From IMG/VR virus record IMGVR_UViG_3300025128_000043, positions 1 to 56,773 of that record: DNA of 56,773 nucleotides. One strand, written 5' to 3'. The translations under genes were made by a program, and so were the position numbers. Positions 40,895 to 47,852 of the stretch are shown one piece after another. Every line of letters begins with the position of its first letter. The stretch's first letter is position 1. Source of the DNA: a virus. The notes below the pieces were generated by a model. That model searched no databases and was not told the origin of the DNA. It saw only the letters and a list, made by a program, of their open reading frames with translations.

Positions 40895-41294
40895 CCACCC
40901 TTTCCCTGTTGGCGAGATGCTCTTTGGCAATATCCTCTTTAGATTGTCCATGATACGGAACCGCATGACTTTCCTGGCACATCAGGTCATTGGCACAAAT
41001 CCCGTCTTTATTGATGATTTTGCCTAAAATACGCCCGAATTTACCCCTGCCACTGCCCTTGGCGGTCTCCAAAGTGATTTGGTAGTCTTCGGCTTCGATG
41101 AAATCCACTAAGAATTTCTTCGCCAGAAGGCCGTATTTCTTCTCAACCTTATCTCTGGTACGGGATTCAGGGGTATCAATCCCATAAAGCCGAATGCGTT
41201 GCTTGGCTAAAATCACCTTAAAGCCAAGGTCTATATCACAATCAACGGTATCGCCATCAATGATTCGAGTGATTGTGGCTTTGTACTGGTACAT
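40875..41294 (-). CDS. Staphylococcal-nuclease-like (thermonuclease) protein
   Basis: A protein of 139 residues. The segment IDGDTVDCDIDLGF, then IRLYGIDTPESRTRDK and KFGRILGKI give the SNase triad Arg-Glu-Arg and Ca-binding Asp pattern. No signal peptide, so it would act in the cytoplasm, possibly degrading host DNA. Start overlaps the stop of the upstream 55-residue gene (TGATG). Confidence 0.8.
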   Translation of the reverse strand: MYQYKATITRIIDGDTVDCDIDLGFKVILAKQRIRLYGIDTPESRTRDKVEKKYGLLAKKFLVDFIEAEDYQITLETAKGSGRGKFGRILGKIINKDGICANDLMCQESHAVPYHGQSKEDIAKEHLANRERVDAALLA

Positions 41295-41461
41295 CAGTCA
41301 GATTCCCCGAACCGCTTCTTCTGTTCCCTGAATTCTTTATCAGACTTCCATATGTCGTATCCTGGATGATCGGGAGCAGGATCGGGCCTGTCGCTTAAAT
41401 CCATCGCCAGAAATTCTTTTGCCGATAGACATACGATTTCGACAGGTTTTTTGTAAGCCAT
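41294..41461 (-). CDS. Small protein, 55 aa
   Basis: ATG 41461 lies one base after the upstream gene's stop; the product starts MAYKKPVEIVCLSAKEF and ends KKRFGESD. Pro- and Asp-rich middle (SDRPDPAPDHPGYDIW). It is coupled to the nuclease through a TGATG overlap. Not recognised. Confidence 0.6.
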   Translation of the reverse strand: MAYKKPVEIVCLSAKEFLAMDLSDRPDPAPDHPGYDIWKSDKEFREQKKRFGESD

Positions 41462-41692
41462 CTAAAACATTCCAGTCAGCACCTGAACAACGACTGCCGC
41501 CACGACCAACCACGCGAGCTTCTCCCACCGTGCTGAATGACTGGAAGTGAGTTCCTTTAGGTGTCTTATCTCTGTGATTGCCTCAGACCAACGCTCACCG
41601 CATTCTTTTTCATGCGCCTCTATGCGTTTTAAGGATTCTAAGGCTATGTCCATTGCTTTCTTATCCACCACTGATTGCTTATGTTTATTCAA
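41462..41692 (-). CDS. XhlA-like membrane-anchored protein, 76 aa
   Basis: Soluble helices (MDIALESLKRIEAHEKECGE; RWSEAITEIRHLKELTSSH) followed by a C-terminal membrane helix (about 58-75, LAWLVVAAVVVQVLTGMF). This is the layout of XhlA-type hemolysin/holin-helper proteins. It overlaps the small-terminase gene by four bases. Whether it works in lysis so far from the other lysis genes is unclear. Confidence 0.6.
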   Translation of the reverse strand: MNKHKQSVVDKKAMDIALESLKRIEAHEKECGERWSEAITEIRHLKELTSSHSARWEKLAWLVVAAVVVQVLTGMF

Positions 41693-42216
41693 TGCACGGG
41701 TTCTTCCGAGCCACTATACACAGAAAGTTGTTCTTCTTCCTTATCTTCCTCAATAATGCCTTCTTCTGCTAAAGCCGCCAGCTTGGATTCTAAAAGACCT
41801 TCTATTTCTGAGGCGGATCGTTCTTTAGTTTCAATGGAAATGTCGGTACGCATCATCCCACTAACACGGGCAAGCAGTTCTGCACTGCGTAACTGGCTGG
41901 AAGAGGCTTCTATATCGCCATCTATCCAGGTTCTTAGTTTATCAAGAACCCGCTGCGTATCACTTAAAACCAGTAATTCCTGTTTTTTCTGTATTTTTTT
42001 CTCCGCTTTGGCAATGCCTGCACGTTCTATCTCAATGAGTTCCATCACCGTATCACTCGCCATCAACCGACAAGCCTCAACATGCTGGGCATTTCTGGGG
42101 AATAACTCTTTGTATCCCGCCAGGGTATAAGCATCAGTGGCTGTTACCGGATTGTTATCCTCATCACAGCCATTAGCAATCAGTTTAGCAAAACGCTTTT
42201 GCTTCTCTGTCGCCAT
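41689..42216 (-). CDS. terS: Terminase small subunit candidate
   Basis: A protein of 175 residues. The N-terminus (MATEKQKRFAKLIANGCDED; VTATDAYTLAGYK) is the helix-turn-helix-like DNA-binding domain of phage small terminases. A helical oligomerisation segment (AKAEKKIQKKQELLVLSDT) follows. It would recognise the packaging start site, probably nearby in the non-coding region to its right. First gene of the 40-kb late operon. Confidence 0.75.
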   Translation of the reverse strand: MATEKQKRFAKLIANGCDEDNNPVTATDAYTLAGYKELFPRNAQHVEACRLMASDTVMELIEIERAGIAKAEKKIQKKQELLVLSDTQRVLDKLRTWIDGDIEASSSQLRSAELLARVSGMMRTDISIETKERSASEIEGLLESKLAALAEEGIIEEDKEEEQLSVYSGSEEPVH

Positions 42217-42297
42217 ATCGAACTCCGGTTTATTTGAAATACCGATTCTAGCTTCTAAAAGGGGGGCATGTAAATAATTCTTGTCACAGAGGGAAAA

Positions 42298-42402
42298 TGA
42301 GGCGATGACCCAGTTTCGTGGTGTTACTCAGTTAGCCAAGAACTCCTGTAGGGGAACTGATGATTAACCAGCCGGAGTATGAGCTATTGAGCCACCGCCT
42401 CA
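42298..42402. other. Foldable 105-base segment, possible structured RNA
   Basis: TGAGGCG (42298-42304) pairs with CGCCTCA (42396-42402), enclosing inner pairs such as ACTCC with GGAGT. It has no tRNA T-loop sequence and no acceptor end, so it is not a tRNA. It could be a leader RNA of the late operon or a structured DNA site. Low certainty. Confidence 0.3.
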
Positions 42403-42587
42403 AAAGGTCTAAGTGAGTGAGATAAAACACCAAGACCCTATAAATAAAAATAATCTTCAGCCTAAAAGCTCTTGAGATTCGATATAGGCCCAAATCCCTC
42501 CCAAGAACTTATGAACCATTCACATGGCTCAATTAACGACTCGCCTATTCAGCAGTCATGCCACTAAGACTAAAGATCAAAAATCGC

Positions 42588-42717
42588 AGGACTATTATAG
42601 TCCTATAGGTATATTCCTATAGATATATAACTTATAAAAAACTAGGAATAAACCTAGTATCTAGGACTATTCTAGCTTAGGACTGTCCTATCTAGGTGTA
42701 TTCCTATAGGGATTATA
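42588..42717. repeat. Iteron-like palindrome cluster A (AGGACTRT)
   Basis: Perfect inverted repeat AGGACTAT-T-ATAGTCCT at 42588-42604, then AGGACTAT at 42663-42670 and AGGACTGTCCT at 42679-42689, with CCTATAGG words between and ACTTATAAAAAACTAGG at about 42630. The last word and TCCTATCTAGG also occur, in reverse orientation, in cluster B at 53495-53575. The cluster resembles iterons of an origin or operators of a phage regulator. Confidence 0.75.
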
Positions 42718-42952
42718 CACACAGTAAATGCAAAGGAAGAAAAAAGCAAATTTTTATAGAAAATTTTTAAGGGCTTTGGTTTCAATTTTTTGCAAAAAAT
42801 TTAAAGGGGCTGGGACTCCCAGGGCTGTTTCTGGCAAAAAAAGGGGTCAGGATGAATAACGATTGTACAGATGTCGGGACTAAATGAGAAATTAACGATT
42901 TATTTGAGTGGATTAATATGTACAACTCTCTCGCCCCACGCACTTTTCATTA

Positions 42953-42967
42953 GGGGGGTCGGGGGGG
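42953..42967. other. G6-TC-G7 run
   Basis: Six G, TC, then seven G. The run is unusual for this AT-rich region. It might be a G-quadruplex, part of a packaging site (it sits upstream of the small terminase) or a slippage-prone tract. No further evidence. Confidence 0.5.
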
Positions 42968-43038
42968 CGTGATGACGCATTAGGTGATATCACTAAAAAA
43001 TAAAAAAGCGCACCCCTTATTAAATGAAAAACCCCAAA

Positions 43039-43267
43039 GTGGGAAAAAGAAGCTCTTGGGCTATTTCCACGACAACCAAGAATCAACGACTTACAGGGCA
43101 TATCTCGAAAATAGCAATGTGGGAAATAGGGGTTATATCATATTATCCTTATTAATCAGCTACTTACGTTTCTATTTAACATAATATAGATTATGCGCTC
43201 AACAAATTATTACCCGTTTTTAATGCTGAAGTGGGAAACCCCTATATATATAGGTATCCCGACAACC
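43039..43267 (+). promoter_or_regulatory. Repeated GTGGGAAA and CGACAACC words before the early operon
   Basis: GTGGGAAA at 43039-43046, 43119-43126 and 43231-43238; CGACAACC at 43070-43077 and 43260-43267, again at 43815-43822 and 45260-45267 before later early genes. Between is CCTATATATATAGG, a 14-base palindrome near 43240. Repeated words ahead of plus-strand genes suggest binding sites or start sites of early transcription. Confidence 0.55.
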
Positions 43268-43393
43268 GAAAAAATATATTCAGAAAGTAGTAGACACGAC
43301 ATGCATATTAGTATAGATTTGCTTTCAACAGGTCAGGGTAAGCCATCTAACGGATTACCAAGGCCATAACTTAGGGATAACAAAGGGGAAAAC

Positions 43394-43756
43394 ATGGGAA
43401 ACACGATATTACAAAAAATTAAAAGCGAAAAAACAAAAGTATTAGCGGAGATGAAAAAAGATTGGGATAAAAAAGAATTTCCTTTAATTCGCTCTAATCA
43501 GTGGTGGGTAGCATATGACGCTGGGGACGAAGACATCGAGTATAGCTTTCAGGATGGGCCAGTAACATTGCGCGTCCTGATGGAAATTGTGGAGGGATTG
43601 AAATCCATCGGTATCAAAGAAGCCTCTTTCGAGACTAGGTACGACTACTTTAGAAGCGTAAGAGATTACATTGATATGGAGGATTACGAGTGCGGCGAGT
43701 ACGTCACCGTAGACATTACTCCATTGTTTCAGCGGGATCATAGCCGACTAACCTAA
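43394..43756 (+). CDS. First early protein, 120 aa, unknown
   Basis: Starts MGNTILQKIKSEKTKVLAEM after AAAGGGGAA. A basic helical start is followed by an acidic core (DAGDEDIEYSFQDGPVTLRV) and ends PLFQRDHSRLT. First gene of the plus-strand early operon, so it is probably made early in infection to alter the host. No family recognised. Confidence 0.65.
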   Translation: MGNTILQKIKSEKTKVLAEMKKDWDKKEFPLIRSNQWWVAYDAGDEDIEYSFQDGPVTLRVLMEIVEGLKSIGIKEASFETRYDYFRSVRDYIDMEDYECGEYVTVDITPLFQRDHSRLT

Positions 43757-43775
43757 CCCACAACTAACCAACCTT

Positions 43776-43822
43776 ACGGGGAGCCTATGCGCTCCCCTTC
43801 TAGGTAGAAAATCACGACAACC
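43776..43822 (+). repeat. Dispersed hairpin-leader module, copy 1
   Basis: A 37-base block (43776-43812) is identical to 45221-45257, starting ACGGGGAGCCTATGCGCTCC. It contains a GGGGAGC-CTATGC-GCTCCCC hairpin and is followed by CGACAACC (43815-43822) and a GAGGA ribosome site of the next gene. No T-run, so a partial terminator or RNA-processing element is more likely. Confidence 0.85.
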
Positions 43823-43856
43823 TAAAATAAATAATCACTAATAAGAGGAACCAACA

Positions 43857-44708
43857 ATGGCTAAAAGAGACATTAAAAACGAAATAACAACCAAGATAAT
43901 AGAACTTATAGAGACACATGGAGCGGACTGGGTGAAGCCTTTCAGCTCATTGTGCGGCGCACCAGTTAATGCGCTAACTGGCAAGTCATACCGAGGCATG
44001 AATTCATTCTGGCTCGGACTACAAGGCCAGACCTATTGGGCCACCTACAAACAATGGCAGGAGTTAGGCGCTCAAGTAATCAAAGGCTCTAAGGCTTCAG
44101 GCATAGCAGTACCCATGCCGATTAAAGATAAAAAAACGGATGAAGTAAAAGGCTTATATTTTCGTGGTGCGTCCGTGTTTTCAGCCGCTCAGGTTGAAGG
44201 CTGGGAAGCTCCAACAGTAGAAACTCCAGACTTAACCGAAGTATTGGCCAATGTTGATACCTATATAAAGAATGTCGGCGCGGATGTTCGGCACAATTCA
44301 ACTGGGGGCGCGTACTACAACCCCTCTAATGACTTCATACAAATGCCGCACAGAGAGCAATTCACCGCTACCGATACCAGCACCGCGACCGAGTGCTACT
44401 ACAGCACTCTACTGCACGAACATACTCATTGGACGGGACACAAGTCCAGGCTTAACAGGTTAGAGCTAAAGAATAAACGCGGGTATGCTTTTGAGGAGCT
44501 AATCGCGGAGCTCGGAGCCTGTTTTTTATCCGTGGATCTTGGTATTTCCGTGGAAGTGAGGCCCGACCATTCAAAATATATTGCTGGCTGGCTTCAAGCT
44601 CTTACCAGTGAAGATGGTTCCGACTACATATGGAAAGCGGCGAGCGAGGCACAAAAAGCCGTGGATTACCTCAACGCGGCACAGCAAGCGGAATCAATCG
44701 CCGCATAA
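43857..44708 (+). CDS. ArdC-like antirestriction protein
   Basis: A protein of 283 residues with two parts. The N-terminal DUF1738-like domain (about 5-120; WVKPFSSLCGAPVNALTGKS, YRGMNSFWLGLQ) binds single-stranded DNA in ArdC of plasmids. The C-terminal zincin-like domain has HEHTH (187-191), an HExxH zinc motif, and a later FEELIAELGACFLS acidic/third-ligand segment. In plasmids ArdC protects incoming DNA from restriction. In this phage it is the second early gene, matching an early counter-defence role. Confidence 0.85.
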   Translation: MAKRDIKNEITTKIIELIETHGADWVKPFSSLCGAPVNALTGKSYRGMNSFWLGLQGQTYWATYKQWQELGAQVIKGSKASGIAVPMPIKDKKTDEVKGLYFRGASVFSAAQVEGWEAPTVETPDLTEVLANVDTYIKNVGADVRHNSTGGAYYNPSNDFIQMPHREQFTATDTSTATECYYSTLLHEHTHWTGHKSRLNRLELKNKRGYAFEELIAELGACFLSVDLGISVEVRPDHSKYIAGWLQALTSEDGSDYIWKAASEAQKAVDYLNAAQQAESIAA

Positions 44709-44839
44709 CTTAAACCACACCCAACTGCTAACGGCTCGCTACATGCGGGCCTGAGGCAGTAGAGGAACACGACAATTAGAGGAACTAACACAATGCAATA
44801 TTTATGTAGTAGTAGCTTAATAAAAGGGAGTAATTAAAA
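44709..44839. other. Gap with a degenerate hairpin-leader module
   Basis: GGCTCGC-TACAT-GCGGGCC (about 44731-44749) forms a seven-base stem with one G-T pair, followed by CACGACAATTAGAGGAACTAA, a weaker form of the CGACAACC plus GAGGA leader. It looks like a third, diverged copy of the module at 43776 and 45221. No gene is seen in the gap. Confidence 0.55.
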
Positions 44840-45193
44840 ATGAAAAAGTACAACGAAAAACCCTACCCGTGTGTTTTCTGTGAACATCCAACAGAATTTG
44901 GTTCGGGGAGATTTGTCAATCGAATAGCTGCCGGAACTTGGCATGAATTTGACGATGGAACCGAAGAATATCGAGACGGCTACGCTTGCGCGGAGTGCAT
45001 GGCCCCAGAGTGCGACCGATGCGGGAAGAGCATTCCACTGGATGAGGATATTCAGCCCGCTTTAGTATATCACGAGAACGACTCTCGACACTTCGACCTT
45101 TTTGAAGATGGCGCTTTTCGAGTGCATGAAACTTGTTTGACTGCCGAAGAGTCAGCGCATTATTTACATGGAGAAATAACTGATGCTGTATAA
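44840..45193 (+). CDS. Zinc-ribbon-like protein, 117 aa
   Basis: Several Cys pairs suggest zinc binding: PCVFCEH near residue 11, CAEC near 51, and CDRCGK near 60 with a further Cys. Acidic middle (DEDIQPALVYHENDSRHFDL). The ATG follows AAGGGAG. It lies between two hairpin-leader modules and reads like an early host-control protein; the role is unknown. Confidence 0.6.
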   Translation: MKKYNEKPYPCVFCEHPTEFGSGRFVNRIAAGTWHEFDDGTEEYRDGYACAECMAPECDRCGKSIPLDEDIQPALVYHENDSRHFDLFEDGAFRVHETCLTAEESAHYLHGEITDAV

Positions 45194-45220
45194 CTAATAC
45201 AGCAATAACTAACCAGCCTA

Positions 45221-45267
45221 ACGGGGAGCCTATGCGCTCCCCTTCTAGGTAGAAAATACCGACAACC
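45221..45267 (+). repeat. Dispersed hairpin-leader module, copy 2
   Basis: 45221-45257 is identical to 43776-43812 and is followed by CGACAACC at 45260-45267, then a second CGACAACA and GAGGA before the ATG at 45284. The same order of hairpin, word and ribosome site is kept, so this is a shared regulatory leader and not a chance repeat. Confidence 0.85.
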
Positions 45268-45283
45268 AAGAGGAACCGACAAC

Positions 45284-45820
45284 ATGATAAGCATAAAATT
45301 GAATCGCAAGAACCTGCAAATTACCGCGCCGGAAGAGCGCGCCCTGCGTATCCTGAAAAGTAATAATTTTTCAGCTAAGAAGGCAGAATTTGCCGAGGGT
45401 ACTGGCAATTACATCAAGTCAATTCTGCCTAAAGATAGAGAGCGACGCAAAGCATTAGGAATTACTGAAACAAGCAACAGCAATCCTTTTGATTTGCCAA
45501 GAAGCAACAAAGAAAAAGCATTTTTCAAAGAAAACCCACGCTGTCAGTCTGGCATTTTTGGAAACCCGCGTAGAATAAATGCCATTCTCAAGAGACTTAT
45601 GGAATTAAAGATAGCTAAAAAACCTATCATAAAATGGCAAGTCGGTTGGGATGATGAAAACATTCCAGCTTTTGGGCTGGAGTTTTTTGACTCAGAAACT
45701 GAGGCACAAAAATACGCTGAATCTCTCGACAGCGACGGGGAAACGGGGATTGTTTTGACCGAGTTTGACGATGACTGCCCCCTTTCTAGTTGGAAACTCA
45801 TCGACGGCGTTTGGGAGTAA
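45284..45820 (+). CDS. Early protein, 178 aa, unknown
   Basis: Starts MISIKLNRKNLQITAPEERA. A basic helical N-terminal half (KRDRERRKALGIT-like) is followed by PRCQSGIFGNPRRINAILKR and a C-terminal acidic domain with FDSETEAQKYAESLDSDGET and WKLIDGVWE. Two parts, possibly a DNA- or RNA-binding part and an acidic regulatory part. Not recognised. Confidence 0.6.
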   Translation: MISIKLNRKNLQITAPEERALRILKSNNFSAKKAEFAEGTGNYIKSILPKDRERRKALGITETSNSNPFDLPRSNKEKAFFKENPRCQSGIFGNPRRINAILKRLMELKIAKKPIIKWQVGWDDENIPAFGLEFFDSETEAQKYAESLDSDGETGIVLTEFDDDCPLSSWKLIDGVWE

Positions 45821-45824
45821 ATTA

Positions 45825-45992
45825 ATGCTAATAACTAACACAGTCATTTTTCTTGCGCTGATCTTTCCAGCTTTGCTATTGCTATGGCTTGTAATCCATC
45901 TTGCAGTAACAGACCAGAGAGGGATGCTAATGGGAATTTACCTGGGATGCTTAGGTGTCATGGTCGTAATTTTTGGATCAGTCATGGCGTGA
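45825..45992 (+). CDS. Small two-helix membrane protein, 55 aa
   Basis: Start set at ATG 45825, just after the upstream stop. The first helix (TNTVIFLALIFPALLLLW, about 4-23) and the second (GIYLGCLGVMVVIFGSVM, about 37-54) are clear. Short charged loop (TDQRGM). An early membrane protein is often used for superinfection control or host effects; the function here is unknown. Confidence 0.65.
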   Translation: MLITNTVIFLALIFPALLLLWLVIHLAVTDQRGMLMGIYLGCLGVMVVIFGSVMA

Positions 45993-46088
45993 AGAAAACT
46001 GAAATTTTTTGTAACTTTTTTAGTTTTGAGTCGTCTTAATTGTAGACATATCATTTTTTAAACAAGGAAAACCAGCGAGGAGCTAACT
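45993..46088. other. AT-rich gap ahead of the 46.1 kb gene
   Basis: No gene. It is AT-rich (TTTTTTGTAACTTTTTTAG) and may hold a terminator or promoter, but no clear -35/-10 pair. The leader AGCGAGGAGCTAACTATG starts the next gene. Confidence 0.4.
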
Positions 46089-46415
46089 ATGTGGAATTTT
46101 TTAATGGAGCGTTTATTTTGCGTGATGTATTCGGCAATGAATCAGCACGAGTCAACGGGGACAGAGTGGGGAAAACAACGAGTTTATAGAAATTATACAG
46201 ATGAAGAGATGATGTCATGGATAGACGGAGAAAAAAAAATTGACCTAAGCAAAATCCTTCTAGACGATCTTGAGGCCGCTCAAAAATTCATTGATTGCAA
46301 CGTCATTACGAGACAGTTACGCGAACAATACTTCCTGCAAAAGACTAAGGAATCCAAATCCGATCTGGATGCTTTTTATAAATGGTCTCGTGCTGATGCT
46401 GACTCTTTGGACTGA
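46089..46415 (+). CDS. Unknown protein, 108 aa; 5' third probably read in another frame
   Basis: The frame starts at ATG 46089 (MWNFLMERLFCV), but its first 40 codons overlap a conserved motif in another frame (next entry). The second part (DEEMMSWIDGEKKIDLSKIL; DDLEAAQKFIDCNVITRQLR) looks like a real helical protein. A shorter start at ATG 46209 is possible. Either the 5' part is out of frame or the two frames are used in succession. Confidence is reduced accordingly. Confidence 0.45.
   Translation: MWNFLMERLFCVMYSAMNQHESTGTEWGKQRVYRNYTDEEMMSWIDGEKKIDLSKILLDDLEAAQKFIDCNVITRQLREQYFLQKTKESKSDLDAFYKWSRADADSLD
46091..46189 (+). CDS. Alternative frame: GAFxLRDVFGNESAR mini-protein
   Basis: GTG start at 46091 gives VEFFNGAFILRDVFGN and ESARVNGDRVGKTTSL before TAG. 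The same words (GAFVLRDVFGNESARING) end the 65-residue protein at 47243-47440. DNA changes between the two copies fall mostly at third positions of this frame (I/V, V/I and synonymous), pointing to this frame as coding. It overlaps the 46089 frame, so only one can be used from here. Confidence 0.45.
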   Translation: MEFFNGAFILRDVFGNESARVNGDRVGKTTSL

Positions 46416-46533
46416 CACGATATAAGTTGCACCGATAAATCAACAAGTGTAGTATAATAAACAGACATTAAATGGAGAGGAGTACCGACATTAAAAAGTG
46501 AATAGACCAAACGGACTTAATGACGAGGTTGCA
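46416..46533. promoter_or_regulatory. Possible sigma70 promoter
   Basis: TATAAT at 46453-46458 has TTGCAC at 46427-46432, but the spacing of 20 bases is longer than ideal. It precedes a short gene at 46534. Low certainty. Confidence 0.3.
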
Positions 46534-46641
46534 ATGCAAAATCAGAGACACGAGAAAATCTGGGAAGCACCAACCGATGCACAACAAGTGTTAATGCGAG
46601 TCCGTTTCAATGTGTTTACTTTCAGCGAGGAACTGATATGA
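46534..46641 (+). CDS. Small protein, 35 aa
   Basis: ATG 46534 has GAGG five bases upstream. The product is MQNQRHEKIWEAPTDAQQVL followed by MRVRFNVFTFSEELI. Its TGA overlaps the ATG of the 202-residue gene. An earlier GTG at 46498 would add 12 residues but has a poor ribosome site. Not recognised. Confidence 0.5.
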   Translation: MQNQRHEKIWEAPTDAQQVLMRVRFNVFTFSEELI

Positions 46642-47246
46642 AATTTGACTACTGCCTTTTAGCGATTGATGGCGATTGTTCCGATCATGGAATGAGCCAT
46701 GTTGCAGATGCCTTACCTATTAGCGATGAAGATATGCCTTTTGTCGCTGATTTTCTCAAAGCAGATTTAGATTGGCATCTTGCGTCTGCACGGGATTGTA
46801 TTAGTAATAGCAAGTCTAAACCTGATGCAAGATATGAGACCTTTTCTAAAGCCGCCTTTAAGTTGAGAGACCTTGGCATATTCCAGCATAAATGGCACTA
46901 CAGAACCACATGGATTTTGGTTGAGACCGAATCTCTGGAGAACGGCTCCTATGGTGATAAATGGGAATACAAAGGCTACCTCATGCAAAAGAATGTCGGC
47001 GAGGCTTATGAGGCTCTGAAAGCTCTTGGTGTGCATGTTTTACACCCGCGTTTAGAGCACGGTGGACATTTTGCAATAAGCGGAGAACTTTACGGCGATG
47101 GATCACAAGGCGATAAGCCAGAGCTTAAACTTGATTACTATGAAAATTATACGGGTGAAAACACTCCAATCCCTGAGATTTTGAAAAAGCATGGATTGCA
47201 TTTTGAATGGATAAATGCAGGTGTTGCAGGAGTCTATTCACGATGA
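46638..47246 (+). CDS. Early protein, 202 aa, unknown
   Basis: Starts MKFDYCLLAIDGDCSDHGMS after AGCGAGGAACTGAT. Ordered domains with two Trp-rich spots (KWHYRTTWILVETESL) and a C-terminal beta core (HPRLEHGGHFAISGELYGDG). No catalytic motif is recognised. Stop overlaps the next ATG. A nucleotide- or phosphate-related role cannot be supported. Confidence 0.65.
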   Translation: MKFDYCLLAIDGDCSDHGMSHVADALPISDEDMPFVADFLKADLDWHLASARDCISNSKSKPDARYETFSKAAFKLRDLGIFQHKWHYRTTWILVETESLENGSYGDKWEYKGYLMQKNVGEAYEALKALGVHVLHPRLEHGGHFAISGELYGDGSQGDKPELKLDYYENYTGENTPIPEILKKHGLHFEWINAGVAGVYSR

Positions 47247-47440
47247 AGCATAACTTCCACACAGCGTTTTATAGATATGCTTGTTATCTTCAAGATAACC
47301 TAGGGCAATCAGCCTCAAGTCGTGAATACATATGCCGAGAAACCAGCGGTCTTGATTCGTCAGGGGCGTTTGTTTTGCGTGATGTCTTTGGCAATGAATC
47401 AGCAAGAATCAACGGTACGCAAGTCAAAATTATTTTTTAA
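47243..47440 (+). CDS. Small protein with GAFxLRDVFGNESAR end, 65 aa
   Basis: Start ATG 47243 (MKHNFHTAFYRYACYLQDNL) overlaps the upstream stop. The C-terminal 25 residues, from GAFVLRDVFGN to NGTQVKIIF, repeat the mini-protein motif of 46091. A different frame in this stretch is open (from 47322), but it begins as the shadow of this motif. The function is unknown. Confidence 0.6.
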   Translation: MKHNFHTAFYRYACYLQDNLGQSASSREYICRETSGLDSSGAFVLRDVFGNESARINGTQVKIIF

Positions 47441-47459
47441 CAAAACGAGGAACCGAAAG

Positions 47460-47852
47460 ATGAAAAATAAACTAAAATTTAACAGCAACAAATCACTGGT
47501 GAAGCTGGCGCGGGATACCATTGCAGCCAGCAAGTTCAAGATAGCCTATCGTGATGAATATACCGCAGACAAATGCTTTTACTTGGTCAAGGACGATGGC
47601 ATTTACCTGATGAACTGCTATGAATCAGACAATGCTGATTCTGAGCTTGGCAGGGATAAGCCAAACAGTGTGGTCTACGCCAGCGGTTTTAACCCCAAAT
47701 ATAACGAACATGTTTGGGATGATGCATATGCGATCAGTGGTGACGATTTTGCTGAGAACATCTATTTGACTGATGAGCAACTCGACAGAGTAGCTAATGG
47801 TGGCTCAGTTAATATCAGTTTAAGTGAGACTGAAATCGAGGTGAGGGCATGA
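47460..47852 (+). CDS. Early protein, 130 aa, unknown
   Basis: Start set at ATG 47460 (MKNKLKFNSNKSLVKLARDT), which has GAGGAACC upstream; the frame is open earlier but only as a shadow. The segment LARDTIAASKFKIAYRDEYT, then a DGIYLMNCYESDNADSELGR acidic part, and TDEQLDRVANGGSVNISLSE. Stop overlaps the next ATG. No family named. Confidence 0.6.
   Translation: MKNKLKFNSNKSLVKLARDTIAASKFKIAYRDEYTADKCFYLVKDDGIYLMNCYESDNADSELGRDKPNSVVYASGFNPKYNEHVWDDAYAISGDDFAENIYLTDEQLDRVANGGSVNISLSETEIEVRA

Larger units (their letters stand above)
42217..43393. other. 1.2-kb divergent non-coding region, origin or packaging candidate
   Basis: The late operon leaves to the left (from 42216) and the early operon to the right (from 43394). 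Short frames here are not credible as genes. It holds a 105-base foldable segment (42298-42402), an AT-rich palindrome cluster (42588-42717), a short palindrome (CTGGGACTCCCAG near 42806), a G6-TC-G7 run (42953-42967) and repeated GTGGGAAA and CGACAACC words (43039-43267). It is the natural place for divergent promoters, a replication origin and a packaging site. Confidence 0.7.

Noticed and set aside
42298-42402. tRNA-like fold
   Set aside because: The ends pair, but there is no T-loop consensus, no proper anticodon arm and no acceptor end. I saw no convincing tRNA elsewhere in the window.
42913-43184. Two short overlapping frames in the non-coding region (42913-43101 minus and 42984-43184 plus)
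   Set aside because: Odd composition, no ribosome site and overlap of repeated regulatory words; not supported as genes.
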